From positions 186,001-250,000 of the forward strand of contig JACRMT010000012.1 of NCBI GenBank assembly GCA_016214855.1: a stretch of DNA of 64,000 bases, in the 5' to 3' direction. Below are positions 53,040 to 61,771 of this stretch, one piece after another. The position numbers and the translations under genes are program-made. Below the pieces are notes generated by a model. The model ran no database searches. It was given only the letters and a program-made list of their open reading frames with translations, and was not told where the DNA came from. Positions within the stretch are counted from its first letter, which is position 1, and each line of letters begins with the position of its first letter. This stretch comes from Nitrospirota bacterium. Its GTDB lineage: Bacteria; Nitrospirota; Thermodesulfovibrionia; Thermodesulfovibrionales; UBA6898.

Positions 53040-53069
53040 TTGACAAACAATTCATGCAGTACCTATAAT
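53040..53069 (+). promoter_or_regulatory. Consensus sigma70 promoter for the TPR gene
   Basis: TTGACA and TATAAT, both perfect, with an 18-bp spacer. The -10 ends only 10 nt before the ATG at 53080, so the transcript would start about 3–4 nt upstream of the start codon (nearly leaderless). Confidence 0.7.
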
Positions 53070-53079
53070 CTTAACCACT

Positions 53080-53787
53080 ATGGACGAGCATTTACAGGAA
53101 CTCTACGAACTGGGCAAAAAGCTCTTCGAAGAGGCAAAATACGGCGAAGCTGAGCCGATCCTGCGCGAAGTTATCAGGAAAAGCCCCCGCTATGCTGACG
53201 TGCATAACAAGCTCGGCGTCATCTGTAACCTCAACGGCGACCTGAAGGCCGCAGCAGGCCACTTTGAGAAGGCCCTTGAACTGAATCCGCGGTACACAGA
53301 AGCATCCCTCAATCTTGCAGTAACCTATAATGACCTCGGCGAGTTCAAAAGGGCCCAGGAGGTCTTTACCGTAGCAGCGCAGATCGCACATCCTGACCCG
53401 AACATGATCGATCCCTATATTGCCGGAAAGCTTGCAAACGAACATTTCAGGGTCGGCAATATGTATCTCGAATTCAATATGAACGACGAGGCGATCGAGG
53501 AATATCAAAAGGCGGTCAAGCTCCATCCGAAACTTGCTGATGTTCATACAAAGCTGGGCATCGCCCTGAGGAACAACGGCAAGACAGAAGAAGCGATCGT
53601 TCATTTTGTAAAAGCCAAGGTGATCAATCAGAACTACGGCCCTGCCTGGGTGCAGCTGGGCCTGAGCTATTATATGGAAGGTCTCACCGGTCTTGCGTTT
53701 GAAGAGTGGCAGAAGGCCCTTGAAAACAACCCGGATCTGAAGGAAGCAGAGAACTACCTCAAGCTCTTGAAAAAAGAGGAAAAATAA
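53080..53787 (+). CDS. TPR repeat protein
   Basis: 235 aa, about six TPR units (for example ADVHNKLGVICNLNGDLKAA and ADVHTKLGIALRNNGKTEEA). No signal peptide, so a cytoplasmic scaffold. Ends 6 bp before dppD. Specific partner unknown. Confidence 0.8.
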   Translation: MDEHLQELYELGKKLFEEAKYGEAEPILREVIRKSPRYADVHNKLGVICNLNGDLKAAAGHFEKALELNPRYTEASLNLAVTYNDLGEFKRAQEVFTVAAQIAHPDPNMIDPYIAGKLANEHFRVGNMYLEFNMNDEAIEEYQKAVKLHPKLADVHTKLGIALRNNGKTEEAIVHFVKAKVINQNYGPAWVQLGLSYYMEGLTGLAFEEWQKALENNPDLKEAENYLKLLKKEEK

Positions 53788-53793
53788 CCTCCC

Positions 53794-54762
53794 GTGTCCC
53801 TGCTTGGCGTTAGGGATCTCAACATCTTCTTCCGGTCTGCAGCAGAACCCGTAAACGTCGTATCAAACCTCAATTTCGACATTAAAGAATCCGAGATATT
53901 CGGCCTGGCAGGCGAGAGCGGCTGCGGCAAGAGCATTACTGCCCTTTCTATTCTTGGCATCCTTCCTTCATCTGCCCGCGCTGAGGGAGAGATATCGTTC
54001 AAAGGGAATAATCTTCTCACGCTTGATCGGGAAGCGCTCAGGCGGATACGAGGCAACGAAATATCGATGATCTTCCAGGAGCCGATGACCTCGCTGAACC
54101 CTGTGCTTACCATAGGGTACCAGATAGCAGAGGTTCTGACGACCCATAAGGCCATGAAGAAGAAAGACGCCATGGACAAGGCAGTCGAACTCCTCAGGTC
54201 GGTCAGGATACCTTCTCCGGAGCTTCGTGCAAAAGAATACCCTCACCAGATGTCCGGCGGCATGAGGCAGCGCGTTATGATCGCCATGGCAATAGCCTGC
54301 AATCCGGCACTGCTCATTGCTGATGAACCGACAACAGCGCTTGATGTCACGATACAGGCCCAGATCCTTGAGCTGATCCAGGGGCTCAGGGAAGAAAAGA
54401 AGATGTCGATCCTTTTCATTACCCATGACCTTGCGATCATATCGGAGAATGCTGCGAGGGTCGGTATTATGTATGCGGGAAGGATCATGGAGCTTGCCGG
54501 GACAAGGGATATCTTCAGCAATCCGCGTCATCCCTATACCATGGGGCTGCTCGATTCCCTGCCTCAGCAGAAGGGCAAGGTCCTGAAGCCGATCCCCGGT
54601 TTTGTGCCGAGGCCTGAGGCGCTTCCTCCCGGCTGCAAATTCTCTGACCGGTGCAGCCATGTACGCGACTATTGCCGGCTGCAGGAACCGCAGCTCTCCG
54701 AGATTGCACCAATGCATTTTTCGCGCTGTATCAGGGCAAAAGAGATATCATGGAACTCCTGA
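53794..54762 (+). CDS. dppD: Peptide/nickel ABC transporter ATP-binding protein DppD-like
   Basis: 322 aa with a GTG start. Walker A GESGCGKS (~41–48), signature MSGGMRQR (~154), Walker B LLIADEP, and the C-terminal oligopeptide-transport extension with [10 protein letters not shown]. No permease or binding-protein gene is in the window, so these ATPases must serve a transporter encoded elsewhere. Overlaps dppF by 13 bp. Confidence 0.88.
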   Translation: MSLLGVRDLNIFFRSAAEPVNVVSNLNFDIKESEIFGLAGESGCGKSITALSILGILPSSARAEGEISFKGNNLLTLDREALRRIRGNEISMIFQEPMTSLNPVLTIGYQIAEVLTTHKAMKKKDAMDKAVELLRSVRIPSPELRAKEYPHQMSGGMRQRVMIAMAIACNPALLIADEPTTALDVTIQAQILELIQGLREEKKMSILFITHDLAIISENAARVGIMYAGRIMELAGTRDIFSNPRHPYTMGLLDSLPQQKGKVLKPIPGFVPRPEALPPGCKFSDRCSHVRDYCRLQEPQLSEIAPMHFSRCIRAKEISWNS

Positions 54763-55769
54763 ACGTCCGGGGACTGACAAAACATTTTGCGATGTCCGGC
54801 GGCTTTGGCAAGGCCAAACAGGTGCTCAGGGCTGTTGACGGCGTCAGCTTTTCGATCAACGAAGACAGCGTTGTAGCGATCGTCGGCGAGAGCGGCTGCG
54901 GAAAATCAACGGTTGCCCGTCTCGTGCTCAGACTGATCGCTCCGACATCCGGCAGCGTTCTCTTTAAGGGCAAGGATCTTCTCAGCTTTAACAATAAAGA
55001 GCTCAAGACATTCAGAAAGTCTGCACAGATCATTTTTCAGGACCCCTTTGCATCGCTGAACCCCAGAAGAACGGTTTATGATACGGTCTCGGAACCCCTG
55101 GTGATCCATAAGCTTGCGGTACGCGCCGAAATGCGGGACAGGGTTGCTGCGATCCTCGGCAAGGTCGGTATGGGACCCGAGACCATGAGCCGCTATCCGC
55201 ATGAGTTCAGCGGCGGGCAGAGGCAGAGGATCTGCATAGCACGTGCTCTTGCCGTTTCTCCTGAGCTGATCATTGCGGACGAACCCCTTTCTGCCCTGGA
55301 TGTCTCCATACAGGCCCAGATTTTGAACCTGCTCCATGATCTCAAGCGCACGTCAAAGATAGCGTTTCTTTTTATCAGCCACGACTTGAGGGTTGTCCGG
55401 TATTTCAGCGACGAGGTCAATGTCATGTATCTCGGGAAGATCGTGGAGCATGCAAAAACAGAAGAACTTTTCCGGAAGCCGTATCATCCGTACACAGAGG
55501 TGCTGCTTGCCTCAGCGCCAAAGATAAAAAGCAATCAGCAGTCAGCAGTCAGCAGTCAGCAGATTACGGTCAAAGATTCTTCATTCCTTGCATCGCAGGG
55601 ATCACGCATCACGGATTTAGGCGACGTGCCCAGTCCGGTCAATATCCCATCAGGCTGTCCGTTCCATCCTCGCTGTCCTAAACGCTTTGGCCCCTGCGAC
55701 AAGGTCATTCCGGAACTGAAAGAAAAAGACGGGAGACTTGTGGCCTGCCATCTGTGGCATACGGTCTGA
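54750..55769 (+). CDS. dppF: Peptide/nickel ABC transporter ATP-binding protein DppF-like
   Basis: 339 aa from the ATG at 54750; a longer in-frame reading from 54651 lies inside dppD and is rejected. Walker A GESGCGKS, signature FSGGQRQR, Walker B LIIADEP. A foreign ~30-residue insert (SNQQSAVSSQQITVKDS and on, residues ~261–290) sits before the C-terminal GCPFHPRCP motif; it is encoded by repeat-type DNA. The ATPase core is intact. Confidence 0.88.
   Translation: MELLNVRGLTKHFAMSGGFGKAKQVLRAVDGVSFSINEDSVVAIVGESGCGKSTVARLVLRLIAPTSGSVLFKGKDLLSFNNKELKTFRKSAQIIFQDPFASLNPRRTVYDTVSEPLVIHKLAVRAEMRDRVAAILGKVGMGPETMSRYPHEFSGGQRQRICIARALAVSPELIIADEPLSALDVSIQAQILNLLHDLKRTSKIAFLFISHDLRVVRYFSDEVNVMYLGKIVEHAKTEELFRKPYHPYTEVLLASAPKIKSNQQSAVSSQQITVKDSSFLASQGSRITDLGDVPSPVNIPSGCPFHPRCPKRFGPCDKVIPELKEKDGRLVACHLWHTV
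55530..55620. repeat. Intergenic-type repeat read in frame inside dppF
   Basis: Three tandem 7-bp CAGTCAG-like units (about 55535–55562) and a GATCACGCATCACGG word, the reverse complement of the GTGATGCGTGATG word at about 49436–49448. Read as a low-complexity insert in DppF. Confidence 0.6.
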
Positions 55770-55780
55770 TCAGGAACCCT

Positions 55781-56566
55781 TCACTGCGATGCCCTGTTGC
55801 TGATATGCTGCCTGAGTGTTGACACTGCCCGTATAATCTCCTCTGTTGCCGGAAGTATTGAGATGATCCTGTCGATATGACCACGCTCTGAGGCAAGTCT
55901 GAATGAGACCGGAAAATTGAGGTCATATATCCAGGTGAGCTGCATGATGCCAAAGTCATTGAGCGTTTTCAGATCAGAGATGCGGGAAAGCCTTTTCCCC
56001 GCAAGACATGCCAGTACATTATCAGAGTATTCCGGTCTGTCAGGCAGACCGAGGCCTGCAGCTGTTTCCCGCTCTGACGGAGCTTTTTCATAATATTCGG
56101 CAAATACGCGCCAGATATCGAGCTTGTCAGCATCACGGATCATCCTGAGAAAGAATTTCTTTTCCGGGTCGAGGCCTTGAGGGATGGCATAGGCATTATG
56201 GAATCTGACGGCATCAAGGACAAGTTCCTGCTCATCACGGGAAAGCGCGGCCAGCATCTTCCTTTCCGTGAGCACCTCTGCACCAAGCCTGCCGTGATTG
56301 ACAGAGTCACTGTCTCTGAATGTCCGGTATTGCGCATACTGAGGGAATCTGCCTATGTCGTGCAACAGGCCGATAGTTTCGGCGATGAGCACCATATTCC
56401 TGTTCTGAAGTTCTGACTGAGCGATCGAAAGCATAGTTGCCGACACATTCAGGGAGTGCAGCTCTTTGAGGGTGTAATTTTTCGCTTCTTCTTTATTATC
56501 AGAAGCGAATGACCTGCAGTAATGTAAAAACTGCTGCTGAAGGTTCAGAAGATCAACAGGGTCCAC
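55781..56566 (-). CDS. HD-domain phosphohydrolase
   Basis: 261 aa with a GTG start. HD motif LLHDIGRFPQY near residues 67–77, preceded by a typical AETIG helix; later His/Asp residues (VRFHNAY; IRDADKLDIW) complete the metal site. Likely a nucleotide or cyclic-nucleotide phosphohydrolase; substrate not defined. It sits between dppF and hisB on the opposite strand from dppF. Confidence 0.75.
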   Translation of the reverse strand: MDPVDLLNLQQQFLHYCRSFASDNKEEAKNYTLKELHSLNVSATMLSIAQSELQNRNMVLIAETIGLLHDIGRFPQYAQYRTFRDSDSVNHGRLGAEVLTERKMLAALSRDEQELVLDAVRFHNAYAIPQGLDPEKKFFLRMIRDADKLDIWRVFAEYYEKAPSERETAAGLGLPDRPEYSDNVLACLAGKRLSRISDLKTLNDFGIMQLTWIYDLNFPVSFRLASERGHIDRIISILPATEEIIRAVSTLRQHISNRASQ

Positions 56567-56591
56567 GAAATAGCTGTCAGTTATTTACTGC

Positions 56592-57179
56592 TCAGAGCGA
56601 GCCCTTGGTAGAGGGAACGCCCTTGACCCTCGGATCAAGGGTCACAGCCTGCTTTAATGCCCTTCCCAGGGCCTTGAAGACCGCTTCTATGATGTGGTGC
56701 GTATTCCTGCCATACAATACGTTGACATGAAGGGTGATGCCTGCGCTGCCTGCAAAGGCCTGAAGAAAATCTTCGATAAGGTCAGGATCGAACTCCCTCA
56801 GCTTGCTCTTCTTCGGAAAAGCGACGTTGTACACAAGATATTGCCTGCCGCTGATATCAAGACTCACATGAGCCAATGCCTCATCCATGGGAACAGATGC
56901 CTGGCCGTACCGGGAAATGCCTTTCATGTCGCCAAGGGCCTCTTTGAGGACCTTTCCCAGGACAATGCCGGTGTCCTCGACTGTGTGGTGGTCATCGATC
57001 TCAACATCACCCTTTGCCATGAGCTTCATGTCAAAGAGACCATGCTTGCACATGAGGGTCAGCATATGATCAAAAAAAGGTATCGGCGTCTTTATCGTAT
57101 ATGATCCTGTTCCATCAAGCTTCATCTCAAGCGAGATCTGCGTCTCTTTTGTCTTCCTCTCGATCCGTGCTTTTCTCAT
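56592..57179 (-). CDS. hisB: Imidazoleglycerol-phosphate dehydratase
   Basis: 195 aa from the ATG at 57179 (GGGGAG site); an in-frame longer reading inside hisC is rejected. Step 6 of histidine synthesis. Metal-binding motifs FFDHML and [11 protein letters not shown] are near 40–75. It follows hisC by 25 bp. Confidence 0.95.
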   Translation of the reverse strand: MRKARIERKTKETQISLEMKLDGTGSYTIKTPIPFFDHMLTLMCKHGLFDMKLMAKGDVEIDDHHTVEDTGIVLGKVLKEALGDMKGISRYGQASVPMDEALAHVSLDISGRQYLVYNVAFPKKSKLREFDPDLIEDFLQAFAGSAGITLHVNVLYGRNTHHIIEAVFKALGRALKQAVTLDPRVKGVPSTKGSL

Positions 57180-57204
57180 AGTTCTCCCCTGTCCATGTCG
57201 TGAG

Positions 57205-58233
57205 TTATACGACCTTTTCGAGTGCCCTGAGAAACAGGACATTCTCTTTTGGCGTGCCGATCGTCACTCTGAGGCAGCCTGCAACTGCATCGCAGAGATC
57301 TCTGACCAGTATCCCTTTTTCAAGAAGCCGGTCATAGATCTTGCGGGGATCTTTTACCCTGAAAAGGATAAAGTTCGCCTCTGAAGGAAAAGGAGTTACC
57401 CCCTTTATATGCTCCATTGCTGAGATCATCCTGTCACGCTCCTCTGCTATCACCTGTATCGCCGCCTTCAGCGCTTTTTTCTTTTTCAGCGCCTCGATGG
57501 CAACAGCCTGGGAAAGCGCATTCACATTAAAAGGCAGTCTCACCTTGTTCACCTCACCGATGATCTGCTCATCGGCGATCAGAAAGCCGAACCTGAGGGC
57601 TGCAAGGCCGATCTTGGAGAGTGTCCTCATGATCACCAGGTTCTTATAGTCCTTCAGCAGGGGCACAAAACCCTTTTCGCTCGAAAAGGGCTGGTATGCC
57701 TCATCAACAACTACCAGGCCTTTTGAGGCCTCAATAATCTTCAGGATCTTTTCAGAGGAAAAGCAGTTGCCTGTGGGATTGTTCGGGGTACTCAGAAAAA
57801 CGATCTTAGGTCTTTCTTTTCTGAGGGCTGCCATCATAGGGTCAATATCGATATCAAAATCCCGGTCAAGGGGGATCTCTTTTTTCTTCTCGCCAAGGGC
57901 CTGGCTGATGATCCCGTACATGGAGAAGGTCGGCACAGGGTACAGGACCGGCCCTCCAAAGGCGGCGATGAGGTAATAGATGAGCTCATCAGAGCCATTG
58001 CCCTGGAGCAGGTTCTGCGGTCTTACACCAAGGTCTTTTGCAAGGACTGCCTTCAGCGCCTTTGCCTCAGGGTCAGGGTACCGGTTCGTCCGGATTTTTT
58101 TGACAGCTGCCAGTGCTTCGGCAAACCCATACGGGCTTTCATTGGCATCAAGCTTTATTCTGCAGGAGATTTCCTTTGCCTGGTATGCCCTGAGTGAAGC
58201 AACCTCTTTTTTAACAAGCCTGCGTATGTCCAT
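57205..58233 (-). CDS. hisC: Histidinol-phosphate aminotransferase
   Basis: 342 aa PLP enzyme of class I/II. Nucleotide-like N-terminal LDANESPYG near 28, central STPNNPTGN near 153, and the PLP lysine in [16 protein letters not shown] near 208. Converts imidazole-acetol phosphate to histidinol phosphate. First of a two-gene his block with hisB. Confidence 0.93.
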   Translation of the reverse strand: MDIRRLVKKEVASLRAYQAKEISCRIKLDANESPYGFAEALAAVKKIRTNRYPDPEAKALKAVLAKDLGVRPQNLLQGNGSDELIYYLIAAFGGPVLYPVPTFSMYGIISQALGEKKKEIPLDRDFDIDIDPMMAALRKERPKIVFLSTPNNPTGNCFSSEKILKIIEASKGLVVVDEAYQPFSSEKGFVPLLKDYKNLVIMRTLSKIGLAALRFGFLIADEQIIGEVNKVRLPFNVNALSQAVAIEALKKKKALKAAIQVIAEERDRMISAMEHIKGVTPFPSEANFILFRVKDPRKIYDRLLEKGILVRDLCDAVAGCLRVTIGTPKENVLFLRALEKVV

Positions 58234-58304
58234 GGTTCGTGGATTATATCACAAAAGCAGGAAGTCGAAACAGGAGGGGGGAAAGGGAACGATGCGAAAA
58301 GAAC

Positions 58305-59630
58305 TTACCGGATCCTTCTGCGGTCCATGATGTAGATGCTCTTTGCAAATGATTTTGCATACTGCTTGAGCTCTGCCACCTTCTGGGATATCTCCATAGG
58401 ATCCCTGACAAGGGTGCGGTCCGTGTTGACCACAGCCAGAGAGACGGTCATGATGCCGAACATGGCAGGTTTGTCATTCCTGTCTATTGAGATAATAAAT
58501 CCCTTCTTGGCGTCCTCAGGATCATAGTGAGCGGGAATGCCCTTATCGAACTCCTCGATGATCTGGGTGCATATTTTCTGGATCCTGTCAGGCGAACAGA
58601 TGATCACAAAATCATCGCCGCCGATATGTCCGAGGAAATCCTCAGGCGCGCCGTATTCCTTTTTGATGGCGGTCAACATCTCCGCCATCCATTTGATCAG
58701 GTCACTGCCCCGCGCATAGCTGTACCGGTCATTGTATGCCTTGAAATTGTCCAGGTCTACGAGGCAGAAGGAGAAACTCTGCGTCTCATTGAGTCTCGTG
58801 AGCAGTTCTTTCTCTATTGCCAGATTTCCCGGCAGTTTTGTCAGGGGGTTGGCATCAAGGTTGATCACCTCAAGTTCCTTGAGGCGTGACGACATCTCTC
58901 TAAAGGATATCGCCAGGTCTGCAAGTTCATCCGCTCCCTTGATCTCGGGAATACTGTCAAAATCTCCGCTCCTGATCATATTCGTCGCCTCTTTCAGCCT
59001 CTCGATAGCAGCATTGAGATGATTCGTCAGGAGTGTGGCAAAGAGGAGGCCAAAAACAAAGGATATTGCGCTCAGCACGATCATGATGAGCAGAGCCCGC
59101 TCACTCAGGGCATTCGACTTATTAACATGCAGGTCCTGCTGGGATTTGATCCTCAGGTCCATGTCTTTGAGGGCAAGGAGGATCTTGTTGAAATGCGATT
59201 TCAGGTCATGGCCTGATATCTCTTCCGCTTCCCGGCTCTTATGATCCTTAATGAGCTGTATCTCTCTGGTAAAAAGGGTGTTGTATTTCTCATGAAGGGA
59301 AACGAGCGTTTCGACATTGACGCCGAGGTATGTCTCAGTCCTGCTGATATCACCAAGAAGGTTCCTGAACTCCCTGCTCCGTGTCCAGAACAGGTTCTCT
59401 GCATCCTGCTGCTGGAGCATGAGAGACCTTTTTTCATACAGATCCTGGGCAAGTATGCTGTCATTCAGGCGCGTCAGCTTTTCATTGACCGCAATGGAAT
59501 TAAAGACGATCGTCTTCGTAATGGCGCTCAGCTCCCTAAGGCTGAAAATGGCATACATGCCGACAAGCAGCGTAAAGGATATCATCACGATATATCCGAG
59601 AAAGATCTTTTGCCGTAAGGAAAAATTCAT
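58305..59630 (-). CDS. HAMP–GGDEF membrane sensor (diguanylate cyclase, GGDDF variant)
   Basis: 441 aa. Two membrane helices (near 12–30 and 180–203), an external four-helix sensor between them, HAMP, then a GGDEF domain whose signature is GGDDF (HIGGDDFVIIC), one Glu→Asp change. It starts 4 bp inside the stop of the next upstream gene, another GGDEF protein. Possibly a degenerate cyclase or receptor. Confidence 0.8.
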   Translation of the reverse strand: MNFSLRQKIFLGYIVMISFTLLVGMYAIFSLRELSAITKTIVFNSIAVNEKLTRLNDSILAQDLYEKRSLMLQQQDAENLFWTRSREFRNLLGDISRTETYLGVNVETLVSLHEKYNTLFTREIQLIKDHKSREAEEISGHDLKSHFNKILLALKDMDLRIKSQQDLHVNKSNALSERALLIMIVLSAISFVFGLLFATLLTNHLNAAIERLKEATNMIRSGDFDSIPEIKGADELADLAISFREMSSRLKELEVINLDANPLTKLPGNLAIEKELLTRLNETQSFSFCLVDLDNFKAYNDRYSYARGSDLIKWMAEMLTAIKKEYGAPEDFLGHIGGDDFVIICSPDRIQKICTQIIEEFDKGIPAHYDPEDAKKGFIISIDRNDKPAMFGIMTVSLAVVNTDRTLVRDPMEISQKVAELKQYAKSFAKSIYIMDRRRIR

Positions 59631-60850
59631 ATCGTTTCTTCGCTCGTGTTGAACCGGGGATGCTCATAGAGCGTTACCCTGTTCCTGCCTGATTCCTTGG
59701 ATTTATACAAAGCCGCATCTGCCAGTTTTGTCACAGCCTCTATTGTATCACCATCCGCAGGAAAAGTTGCCACCCCGCCGCTGACCGAGACAAAACCGAG
59801 GGGCTGTTTCTCCCGGTGCTTAAAGGGGGTGGCCTCGATCATCTTCCTGATCTTTTCTGCATACTGCGCTGCCCCGTGCTTGTCAGTGTTGGGAAGCATC
59901 ACAATGAATTCCTCGCCGCCGTACCGTGCCACGACATCCCGGCTCCGTGTATGTTTCTTCAGAAGACTGCTGAGCTCCCTCAGGAGATAATCTCCCTCGG
60001 CGTGGCCGTTCTGATCGTTGTATTTCTTGAAATGGTCAATGTCGAACATAAAGATCGATATGGGGAAACTATAGCTGAGTGCCTTCTGCACCTCATCCAG
60101 CGACCGCTCTGCAAAATATTTTCTGTTATAGAGCTTTGTCAGAGCATCAGTATTCGCCTCATCCTGGGCAGTCGAAAGCCTTTCACAGTTCTGCAGGGAT
60201 ATTGCAGCAAGGTCTGTCACCATCGCGATAAGGCGTTTTTCGTCTCCCGTAGGATTGAGGAGCCTGCCAAGACCGAGTATGCCGATCAGCCGCCCCCTTG
60301 AGATCATCGGCGCAGCATGCATCATCTGGCCGTCTAAAGCCTTTGTCCCGGTCCCATTGTTCTCCTGGGCAAGCATCATCTTCAGCTTGGCTGCCTTTCC
60401 TATGAGACCTTCGCCGACAGCGAATGAAACAGACTCTTTTCTTTTTGATCCGTATGCAGCCTCGAGCGTCAGCACGCCCGCTGCTTCATTATAGATGTAG
60501 GCTTCAATGCAGTCAGTATTGACCAGATCTTTCGTGACCCTGATAACGGATGATATGGTCTCGTCAAAGGTGAGGCTTGAGTTCAGATGCTTTACGGTCT
60601 CCGGTATGCGGACAACAAAATAGGCATATTTCTCATTCTGCTTTTTCAGCTCATCGACCTGCCGCCGGATTTCGTTCTTCGCGGCTTCTGACAGGGACAG
60701 CTTTTTTTCAAATTCTTTCTGCTCGTTCAGGAGCCTCTTCTTTTCAAAGATGCCGCCGGAAGCCTTGCCGATGAAGAAAAAAATGATCCCGGTTAGAGCT
60801 GCGATAACAAGGGCATAGGCTGTTTGAGTTTCAGCCAGCAGTTCCATCAT
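59627..60850 (-). CDS. GAF–GGDEF diguanylate cyclase
   Basis: 407 aa. One N-terminal membrane helix (~12–30), a coiled-coil (~35–70), a GAF domain (~75–215) and a GGDEF domain with an intact YGGEEFIVMLP signature. Synthesises c-di-GMP. Coupled to the downstream GGDDF gene by a 4-bp overlap. Confidence 0.85.
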   Translation of the reverse strand: MMELLAETQTAYALVIAALTGIIFFFIGKASGGIFEKKRLLNEQKEFEKKLSLSEAAKNEIRRQVDELKKQNEKYAYFVVRIPETVKHLNSSLTFDETISSVIRVTKDLVNTDCIEAYIYNEAAGVLTLEAAYGSKRKESVSFAVGEGLIGKAAKLKMMLAQENNGTGTKALDGQMMHAAPMISRGRLIGILGLGRLLNPTGDEKRLIAMVTDLAAISLQNCERLSTAQDEANTDALTKLYNRKYFAERSLDEVQKALSYSFPISIFMFDIDHFKKYNDQNGHAEGDYLLRELSSLLKKHTRSRDVVARYGGEEFIVMLPNTDKHGAAQYAEKIRKMIEATPFKHREKQPLGFVSVSGGVATFPADGDTIEAVTKLADAALYKSKESGRNRVTLYEHPRFNTSEETI

Positions 60851-60919
60851 ACGCGTCCTTATCCTTCGGCCGCATGGAACCGTGGCGTACTCTGCATCAT
60901 AGCATTAAGGCTGTTCTGC

Positions 60920-61657
60920 TTATTTCTGACTGCCGCACGTTGGACATTGAGGGTCCTTGAACCCCTTGAAGGTCCTGAAACTCATGTCATTGCCTGACCA
61001 GACAAGCAGTTTGCCCTTTAGCGGCTTGCCGATGCCTGCAAGATATTTGAGGGCCTCCATTGCCTGCAGGGTGCCTATTACGCCAGGGGTCGCGCCGAGC
61101 ACCGGAAAGACCTCTTTAGGAGGGGATTCAGGGAAATAGCATCTCAGGCACGGCGTCTCCGGCGACTTGATGAACGTAATCCTGCCGTCGAGCCCCCAGA
61201 TGCTCCCATGTACCAGAGGGATATTCTTCCGGATCGCGGATTCATTGAGCAGATACCGGGTAGGGAAATTGTCCATGCAATCAAGGATAAGGTCAGCCTT
61301 CCCGACCAGTTCATCCACATTCTCTGCAACGATCTTGTCCGTGATTGCTGTTATGGTAATGTGAGGGTTCAGCTCTTCAAGCGTCTGCTTTGCGGAAATG
61401 GCCTTGTTTGTGCCGATCCGGTTATGGTTATGCAGTATCTGGCGGTTGAGGTTCGACTGGTCAGGAGAGTCAAAATCGCAGATGCGGATATTGCCGACTC
61501 CGGCTACAGCAAGGTAAATCGAGACCGGAGAACCGAGCCCACCGGCTCCGGCGATAAAGATCGTTGAGTCCTTGATCTTTGCCTGGGTTTCTTCTCCCCA
61601 GCCTTCCATCATCATCTGGCGGGTGTATCTGCTGATCTCTTCCGGTGTGAATGCCAT
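60920..61657 (-). CDS. MoeB/ThiF/HesA family adenylyltransferase
   Basis: 245 aa. It adenylates the C-terminus of a sulfur-carrier protein (MoaD or ThiS type). ATP motif GAGGLGSP near 36–43; catalytic Arg in RYTRQMMMEGWG near 12; zinc Cys pairs CLRCYFP and CPTCGSQ at the end. No moaD or thiS gene is adjacent, so the carrier is not known. Confidence 0.85.
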   Translation of the reverse strand: MAFTPEEISRYTRQMMMEGWGEETQAKIKDSTIFIAGAGGLGSPVSIYLAVAGVGNIRICDFDSPDQSNLNRQILHNHNRIGTNKAISAKQTLEELNPHITITAITDKIVAENVDELVGKADLILDCMDNFPTRYLLNESAIRKNIPLVHGSIWGLDGRITFIKSPETPCLRCYFPESPPKEVFPVLGATPGVIGTLQAMEALKYLAGIGKPLKGKLLVWSGNDMSFRTFKGFKDPQCPTCGSQK

Positions 61658-61771
61658 ACCTTCCCTCCCCTTCTGCCTCGTGCTGCGGCAAACATGCTAA
61701 TATAAATTGAGGCCGCAGTTGAAAAAAGTATAGCAGATGACTGAACGAACCTTCAATACATTGCAGGGACT

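Noticed and set aside
55535-55562. Tandem short repeats that could suggest a CRISPR-like array
   Set aside because: Units are 7 bp with no spacers and lie in an open dppF frame; no cas genes are present.
53794-55769. A complete Dpp/Opp transporter operon
   Set aside because: Only two ATP-binding subunits are present; no permease or substrate-binding protein gene flanks them in the window.
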